IMG/VR virus record: IMGVR_UViG_3300035156_000045
Span: 1 to 48,889 of that record
Reading direction: 5' to 3' (one strand)
Length of the DNA stretch: 48,889 nucleotides
From: a virus
The notes under the pieces were generated by a model, which saw only the letters and a program-made list of their open reading frames with translations, was not told where the DNA came from and did not search any database. Both the position numbers and the translations under genes were made by a program. This document shows positions 1 to 9,015 of this stretch, piece after piece (position 1 is the first letter of the stretch; each line of letters opens with the position of its first letter).

Positions 1-946
1 ATTCGATACTCGTAACACCACTTGGGCAGGTCCACGGCATTTCGCAAACGGTCCAAACTGATGCAGTGTTTAAAACAGGCAGGGTCATTGCCAAATTAAA
101 GTCATTATTATAGCGAATGAACGTACTGCTGCCGGTGATGGTTCCGTTTGTTGCAGTCTTATACATGAACGACAGCATGTATTGCCGACCTGCCACAACG
201 GCGGTTTTCGGGCCTCCGATATAGACGTAAGCATCCCCGCCAGCCGTGTCTATAAACAAAGCCTTTGTACCTGCGTACACTCCTGCATCCACCGCAATAA
301 CATTGCCAACAATCGAGTTGGATACTGCGTTACTCTTGTCGGTGCAGGGGTGAGTTCCGCGTTCAAATCCACTATCAGGATGCAGGTTGCGGCCCCCAAT
401 AACTGCCAAAGGCGCTCCTGCTGCTTTCACGTAAATCGCAGTAAGCAGTGCGGCCTTGGCATTGTAATAGCCGGTCCATTTTGCGTTGAACACTGTGCGG
501 TCGATGTTGGTATCAAGCGCGGTGTTGTTCCAAGCAGGCGACAGCAGACTCAAATAGTCGGCTAAGGCGTTAAGGGCCGCCAAGTATGCAGTGGAGGGCA
601 CTCCGAGGTCGGCGGCTTTATTGATAAGCCCCGTAAATTCCCCTTCAATTGCCTGCCAATCCAAAAAAACCTGTGCTTTTTCACTACGGTCGAGCACGCC
701 GTCGCTAGAAATATTGTTGTAGCGCGTATTCGCCAACGTGGCATCGTTTTGTGCGTTTGTAATGGCGCTGTTGACCGCCGCTGCGCCGATAACGTTGGTT
801 GCCCAGTTGGCCCCAACCGTAGCGTTGTCGGCAGGCTTACCCGTGCCGGTAATGTCCGCCCAATTGCCGCTAAACGAACCGTCTGGCGTACTGCGGCTGG
901 CTGCCGCTTGCATTAGTTTGTCGCGTTCGTTGACAATTGCGCTCAT
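1..946 (-). CDS. Tail-tip or tail-fibre protein, 3' end beyond window
   Basis: The first 315 codons of a gene that runs off the left edge, so its C-terminus is missing. The ATG overlaps the stop of the upstream tail gene by 4 nt (ATGA). Residues about 80-172 (around SSDGVLDRSEKAQVFLDW and LLSPAWNNTALD) look like the helical segment common in J-type tail-tip and fibre proteins. From about residue 184 (GGRNLHPDSGFERGTH) the sequence resembles a carbohydrate-binding jelly roll. Its place after the tape measure and another tail gene fits host recognition at the tail tip. The family assignment rests on recognised motif style, not on an alignment. Confidence 0.75.
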   Translation of the reverse strand, partial: MSAIVNERDKLMQAAASRSTPDGSFSGNWADITGTGKPADNATVGANWATNVIGAAAVNSAITNAQNDATLANTRYNNISSDGVLDRSEKAQVFLDWQAIEGEFTGLINKAADLGVPSTAYLAALNALADYLSLLSPAWNNTALDTNIDRTVFNAKWTGYYNAKAALLTAIYVKAAGAPLAVIGGRNLHPDSGFERGTHPCTDKSNAVSNSIVGNVIAVDAGVYAGTKALFIDTAGGDAYVYIGGPKTAVVAGRQYMLSFMYKTATNGTITGSSTFIRYNNDFNLAMTLPVLNTASVWTVCEMPWTCPSGVTSIE

Positions 947-2424
947 ACGATAATTCCCACTTTAACGTGACTGTTTTTGTAGATTGGTTCCAGGCTTATT
1001 ACCATGGCGTTTTTGCTGGTAAGGAAGCCGAAGCGGCGATAGTACACACGCACCTTTTCGCCTAGCTCTAATTCAAGCAACTCGGGCTTGCCTTCGAACT
1101 CGTAAAGCTCGTGCGCTACGCTCCACAGGTTGGCGAGCCGGGTACACTCGGTTTGCGCCTCAACGGAGTCCAGCAGCATTGTTTCTTTCGGCTCGGGTTC
1201 CGTGTCCAGGCGGTGCGCGGTCTTAACAGTAGTAACGGTAAAGGACTTGCGCAACCACTCCAGTGCATACAGGGCGCGGTGCGCCGCTGGCATGGTAGTC
1301 TTAAGCTCTGTTTGTACGGTCCAGTTCTTGTTGTACAGCAGCACAACAGACGCCTGGATTGGCGTCGTGCCCGCAGCCTTGAAAGTGCCTGCCATGTACA
1401 TGGCAGGCGTAATGTCGCGAGTTGTGGTCACTACCGGCAAGTCTATTTTAAACAGCCGTAGCAGACCCGTACGGGACATTACCGCCTGTGCGCCAATACT
1501 GTTCGCCAGCGTCTGGATTGCGGTAATGACGTTCGTGCGGGTTGGTAGCCACAGGCCCACCTTCTGCGGGTTGGCCGTATCAAAGGAAACCAGGTTGCCC
1601 AGCTTGCTTGTGTCCAGCTCCAGGTCCGTGTTGGCGAACCGGGTGCTAACCTTGCCGTACGCGGTTACTAGACGGCGAATGCAGCCCGCAACCGTGTTCT
1701 TGTACCCTTCCACAGCATCGCCTTGAAAGGACACCGTAATGGTGCCCTTTGGTTCTACCGGCAGCGTGAATTCGCCAGTGGGCAAATTGCCGCTAAAGGC
1801 AATAGGAACCGCGTTGTCTTTAACTTCAATAATAAGCTCGGACAGCACGCTATTAAACTGGTACGTCCTGGTTGCCGCACTCTTAAGCGCCGGGGTTGCG
1901 TTGTGTATTTCGCCTACGCCAACCGGCACGACGGCGTCGCTGTTAAGCGTGTCGCCTGCCAATTTGGCTTCTGTGACAGGCGTGTTAAGGCGCTCCATCT
2001 TGTCACGAAACTTAATCATTATGTCGGTGCCCTCGCGATACACCTCTGCAATGGTGCCAACGAAGCGCACGCGGAAGTCTGCACGCGGCCAACTAGGGTC
2101 GCCAAGCGACACCGTGAGGGTGCGGTTGGTCCACACGTAGGCAACCCAGGCGTCAAGCGCGCCGTCCACGTTGCGCAGGCGCACTGTGCCATGCTGTAAG
2201 CTTGCGGTGTCCGTTAGCGACAGGCGCTCCACAAACCCCGTGCCAACGCTTGCACAGGGCGTGTACGGGGTGTTTGCGGGCGTGTCTGTTGGCGACGTGG
2301 TGTACGCAATGTCAGACACGCGCACAATGCTTTCCGTGCCGCCAATTTGGGCCTCGATGTCCAGCAGGTAAATGCGGGCCGCATCGCGTTTAAGCCATGC
2401 GGTCCACTGTGCGTCTGTTATCAT
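943..2424 (-). CDS. Minor tail / tail-tip hub protein
   Basis: A 493-residue protein with no signal peptide or membrane segment, rich in beta-type sequence. It lies between the tape measure gene (ATGA overlap, 2421-2424) and the tail-tip/fibre gene (ATGA overlap, 943-946), so the three are probably translationally coupled. In siphophages this slot normally encodes distal-tail or hub proteins that join the tube to the receptor-binding protein. The N-terminus (MITDAQWTAWLKRDAARIYL) and the segment near RVRFVGTIAEVYREG are typical of such baseplate-like proteins. The specific family was not identified; the role is inferred from gene order. Confidence 0.65.
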   Translation of the reverse strand: MITDAQWTAWLKRDAARIYLLDIEAQIGGTESIVRVSDIAYTTSPTDTPANTPYTPCASVGTGFVERLSLTDTASLQHGTVRLRNVDGALDAWVAYVWTNRTLTVSLGDPSWPRADFRVRFVGTIAEVYREGTDIMIKFRDKMERLNTPVTEAKLAGDTLNSDAVVPVGVGEIHNATPALKSAATRTYQFNSVLSELIIEVKDNAVPIAFSGNLPTGEFTLPVEPKGTITVSFQGDAVEGYKNTVAGCIRRLVTAYGKVSTRFANTDLELDTSKLGNLVSFDTANPQKVGLWLPTRTNVITAIQTLANSIGAQAVMSRTGLLRLFKIDLPVVTTTRDITPAMYMAGTFKAAGTTPIQASVVLLYNKNWTVQTELKTTMPAAHRALYALEWLRKSFTVTTVKTAHRLDTEPEPKETMLLDSVEAQTECTRLANLWSVAHELYEFEGKPELLELELGEKVRVYYRRFGFLTSKNAMVISLEPIYKNSHVKVGIIV

Positions 2425-5400
2425 CGAATGTCATTCCTTCGCAAATCTGATTCCGTCATATCCATAAACCGCGAGCGCCGGGACTGTGCCAATTCTTCGC
2501 GAATCATTTGGGCGTTGAGTTCGCTGGCCTCGAACGTTGCGGCAACAATGTCTGCATCGCGTTCTGCCTGGGCTTTTTCTTTGTCCGCCAGCAGTGCGTT
2601 GAGACGCTTAATCTCTTCCGTGAGCGGGGCCATGGCAGCGGTGCCGTACGTATTGTAATCTATGCTAGGCTGCGCGGTGTTGGAAGGTTGCACGCCGTTG
2701 CCGTACTCAGGCGTCATCTGCAAACGTGCAGTGAGTTCGTCGATTGGCGTACCGTTTGCCAAGGCAGTACGATAGTCTGTTTGCTGCGCGTCTGTAGGCG
2801 CACGGCCAAGCACGGCTTTAAACAAGGTCTGCACGACATCAATTTGCGCGGCGTTTTGCGCAGTGATTGCAGCGGCAACAGACATGGTTGCCTTTTCGAT
2901 ATCCAGCAGCGTACCGGCCTGTTGGCGCATGGCTTCCAGGCTGGCGCGGCCGACGTCAATTTGTGCAACGGCGTACAGTTCGGTTTGCTTGGCATCTGCA
3001 AGCACCCGTTGGTAGTCCTGGGTGTATGCCGCACCGCTTGCGTTCACAGTCTCCGACAGCTTCAAGAACTCGCGGGCGATGTCCTGGTACTTGCCTTGCG
3101 CGTCTACGTCGCCGCCCTGGGCCGCCTTAACCACAGCATCGTATTGCTTGCGGGCTTCTTCGTACTTGTCCTGCGGCGTCATAATGGACTGGTCGCCAAG
3201 CTTAAGATCGTCTGTAAAGTCGCGCAGCCCTTTGGCAAAGTCGCCCAGGCGCTCCAGCGACTCCGTGCCCGCGTCGTACGTGTCGTTATACGCTTGGCGC
3301 AGGTCTTCGTTAGCTTGGTTGAGCCGCTTAACCGCGTTAATCTGGTCGAACAATGCGCGGTTGGCCGGGTCTAGTGCGTCGCGCTGTTCCTTCATCAACT
3401 GCGTGCTGGTTTTAGTTAGCTCGTTGTACTCTTCCAGCAAGTCGCGGCGCTCGCTTGCTGCTGCGTCCGTTACAGCCAGGAACGCAGGGGTTATGTCCAT
3501 AAGGGCCGCGTACGTCTTGGCACCTGCAACCGTAGTAGCGTCCAGGCCCTTAACGAAGTCACGGAACATGCGCTGTGCGTTGGCACCTTCTGTGGTCAGG
3601 CCATACTGCGCCAGTACCGGGTTCAGCTTTGCCTTGCTGGCTGCGCGCTGCTCGTCCTCGCTGTACAGCCCTTTCATAAACACTTCAGCTTTGTTGGCAA
3701 ATGCTTCCAGGCCGCCGGACAGTTCCACCAAGCGGTCGCGGGCTTCTACCGAGTAGCCGGTCAGCTTGCCAGACGACTTGCCCATGCTGTTAAAGACACT
3801 TTCAACTGCGCCGAACTCGGTTGCCACACGCACCAGTGTTTCGCCCAGGCCCTCGCCCATCTTTTGGAACTTAGTAATAAACGGGAACACCTGCGTCGTT
3901 ACCTTGTCCATCGCAACGCTAACACCTGCGTTGAGCGCGTCCGTAAGTTCTTGGCCTTGCAAGTTACGCAGGCTTACAGAGAAGTCTACTGTCATGGTGT
4001 TAATGGCGTTGGTAATAGACTTGGCGTCGCCGCCCAGTTTAACACCTGCGTCCGTAAGCAATGCGCCCATGTTGTCGAAGATAAGCGCAAACGACTTCAT
4101 CTGCTCGCTGCCAAGACCCTTTGTGTTACGCTCGGTCCAAGCCTTGTCGCCGTGGAACCAACCGCCGTCACTGGTCTTGTTAATGTCCTCGTACTGGGTG
4201 CCCGTACCTCTACCAGCACGTAGCGCGCCAAAGCTGCCTTGGATGCGTACGCCAGTGTCTGCAATGGTAGACGTCTTGTCCGAGCCGAAGAAGTTTTTGC
4301 TGTCCGTGTTTTGTGACCCAAACGCGCTACCGCCCGTTAAGCCGGTAGTCTGCAACAGGCCCTTAGCCGCGCCAGACAGCGCGCTCTCAATATTGCGCAG
4401 TGCCTCCAGCATACTGTTCTGGTAGCCCAGGCCAAGCGACGAGTTGAGCTCCATGATTTTAAGCGAGTTGCCAATGGATTCGGACTTGGCACCGCTGTCG
4501 CCAAGTACCGTGCCGCTACCCTGGGTTTTCTGGCGGTCTTCGGCCGTGGGGCCTGTGCCCCCGCTGCTGCCTGCGTTAATGCCAAACAGCGCCAGGGTGC
4601 CCACCATAGCGCCGATTGCAGGCCATGCCCAAGGGCCAAGCCATGCGAACATTTGGGCAACGCCTGCGCCCGCTGCTGCAATGCCCTTGGCAATGGAGTT
4701 GGAAATGCTAATGCCGGTTGTAGCGGTGTCGATGGCAGCAACCGTTGAAATTGCCGCACCTTCTGCAACCTTGCCGCCAACCGCTGCAGAAGTCTTAGCC
4801 GCCGTCGACGTTAGGCTCGTGTACATTGCCTTAAGTTCCATCGCCATCTGCCAAGTGCGGAAGCCGTTTTCAACAGTCTGCATAACCTTGTAACCGGCAG
4901 TGCCTTCTTCGAAGTAGTTCTTAGCTGCGCCTGCCATGTTGGCGTAAGCACCTACCCGTGCAATTTCGCCTTCGCGGGCTGCGCGAACTTCTTCCTTGGC
5001 GATAAGTTCAGGGTAGCCAGCCATTGCTTTCATACGGTTGGCACTTACCAGCGTAATGTCTGCTTGCGACTTGCGCATCTCACCAAAAGCACTGACCACA
5101 GTACCAACAGCCTTGCCTACCTTTCCGAACGCAGCCGTCATGCTGTTGGCAATGCTGTTGCCCAGGTCGGCCCACTCTTGGCCGATCTTTTTAACGTCGG
5201 AGTCCGCCAGCTCTTGCGCCGCGCCCTGCTGCTGGAACCCTTGCAACTGTTGCAGTGCCAACAGGCGTTGACGCATGGCGTCCAGTTTGGTTTGCTCGGC
5301 ACCCATGCTGTCCGCAAGCGCGATGTTTTCCTGCTCCTGCGCAATGGCGGATGCAGTAATTGCTGCGGGCAGCATGCCGTATGTTTCGATACGCTCGCGC

Positions 5401-7709
5401 GCCGACTGGGCTTGGTTGAACACCTGCTGCGTGCTGGCGTTGTACCGCTCCAAGTCCTTTTGCGCGGCAGCATCCATAAGCTCTTGGATTTGGTTTTCAG
5501 TGCCGGTGATAATGCCCTTGCGCTGTTGCTCCAGCAACGCCAGTTCGCCAATGAACCGCGCCCGTGCTGCTTGCTGGTCCTTGCCACCAGCCAGGGCCAA
5601 CTCGGCTTCCGTAAACTTCTTCATTTCTGAGTTCTCAAACAGCTTAAGGTCAAGCCGCTTGTAAATAAGCTGCTGCTCCGTAATGAGGCCGCGCCGCGCC
5701 AGGGACTCCGCTTCGTCCATGCCCGCTTCCATAACAGCCTTCTCCAGCTTCTGACGCATCTCCAAGGCTTGGATTGCTGCACGGTTGGCCTGCTTAGGCG
5801 AGTTGTCAACCGGGTCTTTATACTTCTCGTTAATGCGCTTTTCAACCTCAGGGCTGTACATGTCACCGAGCGTTTTCTTCCACTCTGCAATCTCCTTGTT
5901 ACGGGCCTCTGCGGACGTTGCGTACTTGCCCATGAACTCCTTAAGCTTGTCGCCGCGCAAGCTGTCCGTTGCCTTGTCGTTGGCCGCAGCAAGGCGGTCG
6001 GCGCGCATTGTCAAGTCGTTGTACTGGCTACCCAGGACGCGCAAGATTTCTGTCTTGGTGGCTGCGTCCATTGTTGGGTCGGTGCCAATGGCGTTCATTT
6101 GCGTCATGACGGACCGCTTTTGCTCGTCCGCAGCGGTGTCGCCTTTAACAAGGGTTGGGTCCAGCTGAGCAAGGCGGTTACGTTCTTCCAGTTTGGCAAT
6201 CTGCTTGTCCAGGTTGGCAATGATTTCCGCGGTCTTGCTTTCTACCGTTTCTGCTGCGGTTTGCTCTACCTCAACAGCCTTGTTGCCCCACAGCGCCCAG
6301 GCAGCAGCGCCCAAGCTAAGCACGGTTGTAATAATGCCGATAGGACCGCCCAGGAAGCCCAAGGCGCGGGTTGCCAAGCCTGCGGTCACCGCACCTGCCC
6401 CCTGCGCTGCTGTAAGGCCCGCCTGGGCCGCCGTTTGGGCTGCGGTGGCTGCGGTAAGGCTTGCGGTTACGCGGGCCTGCTGGCCCCCTAGTACAGCCAG
6501 GGCGGCCAAGGCTGCGGTGCGTGCGGCCTCAGCAACGGCGAGCTCTGCGGTAGCGGTACGCAGGACGGCAAGGGCAAAGCTTTGCGCACCGGCTGCGGAC
6601 GCAGCAGCCATGGACGCACGGGCCGCTTGTATGTTGGCGTTGGCTTGGCCCAGGCGCGTGACCTGCTCGGCCCGCGACGCCACAATGGCACCCTGGGTTG
6701 CTTGCAACTGCACGAGCGTCGCGCTGGTGCTTGCAAGCTTAGCTTCGGCAGACGCAATCTCAAACACGGTATCCATTCGCAGTGCGGCGCTATGCTGCAT
6801 CATGGCGGTAATTTTGCCGTAAATTGCAACGGTGCTGTTAAGGAAGAACTCCGATACTTTAAGCACCAGCAGGCCGCGCATTGCAGCCATAATGACGTCA
6901 ATGTTACGCGAAACCAGCAGGATTGCGTCAGACAGGAACTTGGCGTTACCGTTTGCCGTGTTGGCCGTGCCAATGAACTTCATCAGCTCGTTAGTTAGCA
7001 CAGTGAACGACTGGCCGATGGTAATAGGCATCTTGGCAAACTCGTTTTGCAAGTTCACGGACTGGCTTTCCAGTGCCTTAAACACCTGTTCGGACGTCAG
7101 CAAGCCTGCTTGGCCCATGGCGCGCAGTTGGCCGATGGTTTTACCCATACCGGCAGCAATGGCCTCCGCCAGACGTGGCGTCTGTTCCATAACGGAGTTC
7201 AGTTCCTCGCCGCGCAACGTGCCGGAGGCAAAGCCCTGACCCAACTGCATGAGGGCAGCAGCGGCGCTAGTTGCAGTGCTGCCGCTAATCACCACAGCTT
7301 TGTTGATAGCCTCGGTTACGCGCAGCCGTTGCGAATCATTAACGTTCAGGTTCTCGGTCGACCGGGCAACGCGGGCGTGCAAGTCAATGGTTGCTTCGAG
7401 CGACGAGCGCGTGCGCTGTGCTACGTTAAACAGGTCCGTTTGGACGCGGGCAAGCTGGCTGGAACTTGTGGTTACAAGACGCAAGCGTCCCTCCAAGTTA
7501 GCCCAGGTGTCCGTATAGCGGATGATTTCGGCAATGCCAAAGCCGATACCCATTGATGCAAGCAGCGGGCCAAAACCGGCTAGTGCGCCTTTCAGCTTTT
7601 CGATAGTAGATTGGCTGCGTGTTGCAGTGTCTCCCAGGTCTTCAAGGTTGCGGCGTACAACGCGCGAACCATCTTCCCGGACTACAATATCAATGCGTTC
7701 TACTGTCAT
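2421..7709 (-). CDS. Tape measure protein
   Basis: A 1,762-residue protein, by far the longest in the window. Residues about 55-260 carry the conserved tape-measure N-terminal region (around LRLVTTSSSQLARVQTDLFN, GTLRGEELNSVMEQTPRLAE and LRAMGQAGLLTSEQVFKAL). An Ala-rich, coiled-coil-prone central part follows, with hydrophobic stretches near residues 440-470 and 1000-1060. Near the C-terminus, VQTLFKAVLGRAPTDAQQ and a downstream MTPEY resemble a DUF4214-type module. It sets tail length and is expelled at DNA entry; at about 0.15 nm per residue it implies a tail near 260 nm. It sits downstream of the G/GT chaperones as expected, with one small gene between. Confidence 0.95.
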   Translation of the reverse strand: MTVERIDIVVREDGSRVVRRNLEDLGDTATRSQSTIEKLKGALAGFGPLLASMGIGFGIAEIIRYTDTWANLEGRLRLVTTSSSQLARVQTDLFNVAQRTRSSLEATIDLHARVARSTENLNVNDSQRLRVTEAINKAVVISGSTATSAAAALMQLGQGFASGTLRGEELNSVMEQTPRLAEAIAAGMGKTIGQLRAMGQAGLLTSEQVFKALESQSVNLQNEFAKMPITIGQSFTVLTNELMKFIGTANTANGNAKFLSDAILLVSRNIDVIMAAMRGLLVLKVSEFFLNSTVAIYGKITAMMQHSAALRMDTVFEIASAEAKLASTSATLVQLQATQGAIVASRAEQVTRLGQANANIQAARASMAAASAAGAQSFALAVLRTATAELAVAEAARTAALAALAVLGGQQARVTASLTAATAAQTAAQAGLTAAQGAGAVTAGLATRALGFLGGPIGIITTVLSLGAAAWALWGNKAVEVEQTAAETVESKTAEIIANLDKQIAKLEERNRLAQLDPTLVKGDTAADEQKRSVMTQMNAIGTDPTMDAATKTEILRVLGSQYNDLTMRADRLAAANDKATDSLRGDKLKEFMGKYATSAEARNKEIAEWKKTLGDMYSPEVEKRINEKYKDPVDNSPKQANRAAIQALEMRQKLEKAVMEAGMDEAESLARRGLITEQQLIYKRLDLKLFENSEMKKFTEAELALAGGKDQQAARARFIGELALLEQQRKGIITGTENQIQELMDAAAQKDLERYNASTQQVFNQAQSARERIETYGMLPAAITASAIAQEQENIALADSMGAEQTKLDAMRQRLLALQQLQGFQQQGAAQELADSDVKKIGQEWADLGNSIANSMTAAFGKVGKAVGTVVSAFGEMRKSQADITLVSANRMKAMAGYPELIAKEEVRAAREGEIARVGAYANMAGAAKNYFEEGTAGYKVMQTVENGFRTWQMAMELKAMYTSLTSTAAKTSAAVGGKVAEGAAISTVAAIDTATTGISISNSIAKGIAAAGAGVAQMFAWLGPWAWPAIGAMVGTLALFGINAGSSGGTGPTAEDRQKTQGSGTVLGDSGAKSESIGNSLKIMELNSSLGLGYQNSMLEALRNIESALSGAAKGLLQTTGLTGGSAFGSQNTDSKNFFGSDKTSTIADTGVRIQGSFGALRAGRGTGTQYEDINKTSDGGWFHGDKAWTERNTKGLGSEQMKSFALIFDNMGALLTDAGVKLGGDAKSITNAINTMTVDFSVSLRNLQGQELTDALNAGVSVAMDKVTTQVFPFITKFQKMGEGLGETLVRVATEFGAVESVFNSMGKSSGKLTGYSVEARDRLVELSGGLEAFANKAEVFMKGLYSEDEQRAASKAKLNPVLAQYGLTTEGANAQRMFRDFVKGLDATTVAGAKTYAALMDITPAFLAVTDAAASERRDLLEEYNELTKTSTQLMKEQRDALDPANRALFDQINAVKRLNQANEDLRQAYNDTYDAGTESLERLGDFAKGLRDFTDDLKLGDQSIMTPQDKYEEARKQYDAVVKAAQGGDVDAQGKYQDIAREFLKLSETVNASGAAYTQDYQRVLADAKQTELYAVAQIDVGRASLEAMRQQAGTLLDIEKATMSVAAAITAQNAAQIDVVQTLFKAVLGRAPTDAQQTDYRTALANGTPIDELTARLQMTPEYGNGVQPSNTAQPSIDYNTYGTAAMAPLTEEIKRLNALLADKEKAQAERDADIVAATFEASELNAQMIREELAQSRRSRFMDMTESDLRRNDIR

Positions 7710-7716
7710 GGCAAGC

Positions 7717-8145
7717 CTATTCTATAAGTCTTGTACGTCGCACTGTTGCGACGCCGTTTTGTACTGCCTGCTCAACGAACCCTGCTGGGGCTTGGGCCGA
7801 GTGACCTTCGTTTAGTTTGCCAATGTACGGCAGGTTATTAGTGATGTGAATGGCTAAGCCAGGGGTGGCAGCGCTGATCGCTATTTTACCCTGTTCAATG
7901 GCCGCTTGCGCGTTTTGCGCGCCCGTGGTAGCACCTGTACCGGGCACGTAGGCATCGCGAACTCCCGCTGGCGCAGCGCCCGCCTGTACCTGCCAGTTGG
8001 CGCGGGCTCGGCCAGTGTCCACAGGGGTTGCAAGAACCACGGTTTGATCTACAGCAAGGGCGGTGAGTTTTACGGCTTTGGCAGCGTTGGTTTCAACATT
8101 AACGCCGATTTGTTGCATACGGCGGCCGAATTGAGCGAAGTTCAT
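7717..8145 (-). CDS. HK97 gp10-like tail completion / minor tail protein
   Basis: A 142-residue protein. The segment LATPVDTGRARANWQV (about residues 38-53) is the hallmark of the HK97 gp10-like family of neck and tail-completion proteins, in which a substrate-like VDTGR-ARANW region is followed by a variable part and a C-terminal PYIGKLNEGHS-type motif, also present here. A ribosome-binding site (GGAGATAATA) precedes the ATG, just after the chaperone stop at 8155. Finding it between the tail chaperones and the tape measure rather than among the head-tail connectors is slightly unusual. The family call is fairly secure; the exact virion position is inferred. Confidence 0.7.
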   Translation of the reverse strand: MNFAQFGRRMQQIGVNVETNAAKAVKLTALAVDQTVVLATPVDTGRARANWQVQAGAAPAGVRDAYVPGTGATTGAQNAQAAIEQGKIAISAATPGLAIHITNNLPYIGKLNEGHSAQAPAGFVEQAVQNGVATVRRTRLIE

Positions 8146-8154
8146 TATTATCTC

Positions 8155-8963
8155 CTATTCGGCCGACGCAGCCTTATTTGACTTAGAGCTATGGTCCAAC
8201 CAAGCGTTGTCCATCTTACGAACCATCTCAACGAGTTCTTCAAAATCCTCGCCGTCTATGGCATGCCTTATTGCGTACTCGTTAATTGCTGTCCAAGGTA
8301 TTGGACCTGCCGCCATGCCCAGGCTGCGGCACGATGACAGGTCCGAAAATGCGGAGTAGTACCCGCTTAAGCCTTCGAATAGCACAGGCGCATTTGCAAT
8401 CGCGTCCGGTAACGGTTGGCCCCGTTTAATACAGGCATCAATAATCTGCCGTTCAACGGGGCCTTGCTTAAGGTTGTAAAGAAGGACTTCTATTAGTTTT
8501 TTGCGTCTTCTTCCGCTTCCAGCAGACGATACAGCGACACCTTACCGGCCTGCTCTTGCAGGTCTTTAAACAGGTCGGGCAAGTCGGTGAACATCTGCAC
8601 CAGATTGGCTTCCGTCATTTCCATGCGTTCGCCGTTGGCGTCCGGCATGAAACCGTCGCCGAATGCAGTGCTGCCGCAGCCAATGACGGCTTTTTCAGCA
8701 AACACTTCGCGCATCAGCTTTTCGGCCAGTTCGTCTTTCATGGTGTCGGTTTGGATAGCGCGGCGGTACGGCTTGAACACTGAGGTCAAGCGTTTGGTGT
8801 AGCTGGTATTTGCGCCGCCAGTGCGTGCAACACGGAACCAGAAATCGCCGTAGTCGACCACAACGCCTTGCTTTTCGGCAGCCTTGTCGGTTGCGAAGTG
8901 TGCGTAAGGGCTGGAGGCTTTAATGCTGACTGGTGCAGCAACGTCTTTGTTGAGGGTTGTCAT
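8155..8963 (-). CDS. Tail assembly chaperone, frameshifted long form (GT-like)
   Basis: The reading frame ending at the TAG at 8155-8157 has no convincing start of its own. It is open upstream to the slippery heptamer A AAA AAC at 8496-8502, which lies directly before the stop of the short chaperone gene. A -1 shift there would join the 156 residues of the short form to 113 more (beginning LIEVLLYNLKQGPVERQII), giving about 269 residues. This is the conserved G/GT arrangement: the long form binds the tape measure and tail-tube subunits during tail assembly and is absent from the virion. An internal GTG at 8385 could only yield a truncated 76-residue product and is less likely. Confidence 0.85.
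8493..8963 (-). CDS. Tail assembly chaperone, short form (G-like)
   Basis: A 156-residue acidic protein ending EAEEDAKN. It starts at an ATG at 8963, about 20 nt past the terminator that follows the tail-tube gene. Position between the tail tube and tape measure, size, and the programmed -1 shift site at its last codons identify it as the G-type chaperone. It is made in excess over the frameshifted form and coats the tape measure during tail polymerisation. The sequence itself has no obvious conserved motif; the assignment rests on gene order and the frameshift architecture. Confidence 0.85.
   Translation of the reverse strand: MTTLNKDVAAPVSIKASSPYAHFATDKAAEKQGVVVDYGDFWFRVARTGGANTSYTKRLTSVFKPYRRAIQTDTMKDELAEKLMREVFAEKAVIGCGSTAFGDGFMPDANGERMEMTEANLVQMFTDLPDLFKDLQEQAGKVSLYRLLEAEEDAKN
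8496..8502 (-). promoter_or_regulatory. Programmed -1 ribosomal frameshift slippery site
   Basis: Read on the minus strand, the last codons of the short chaperone are GCA AAA AAC TAA. The heptamer A AAA AAC fits the X XXY YYZ rule exactly in the zero frame, and re-pairing one base back gives AAA AAA followed by CTA ATA GAA, which enters the long downstream frame without a stop. The zero-frame stop codon directly after the heptamer would itself favour pausing. Confidence 0.85.
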
Positions 8964-8985
8964 TTGGTTTCCTAAAAGGCACTAC

Positions 8986-9010
8986 GATAAAACGGGGGCC
9001 GAAGCCCCCG
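8986..9010 (-). terminator. Rho-independent terminator after tail-tube gene
   Basis: On the minus strand CGGGGGC TTCG GCCCCCG forms a perfect 7-bp GC stem with a UUCG tetraloop, followed by TTTTAT. It begins 6 nt past the tail-tube stop codon. It probably limits read-through from the highly expressed tail-tube gene into the chaperones. Confidence 0.9.
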
Positions 9011-9015
9011 CCGAA

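Noticed and set aside
2508-3374. Long plus-strand open frame opposite the tape measure gene
   Set aside because: Antisense to a well-supported gene, rich in Cys, Val, Leu and Arg as expected of shadow translation in GC-rich DNA, and no ribosome site or coupled neighbours.
8155-8385. Independent 76-codon gene starting at GTG 8385
   Set aside because: The frame is open upstream to the slippery heptamer and conserved tail-chaperone organisation explains it as the frameshift extension.
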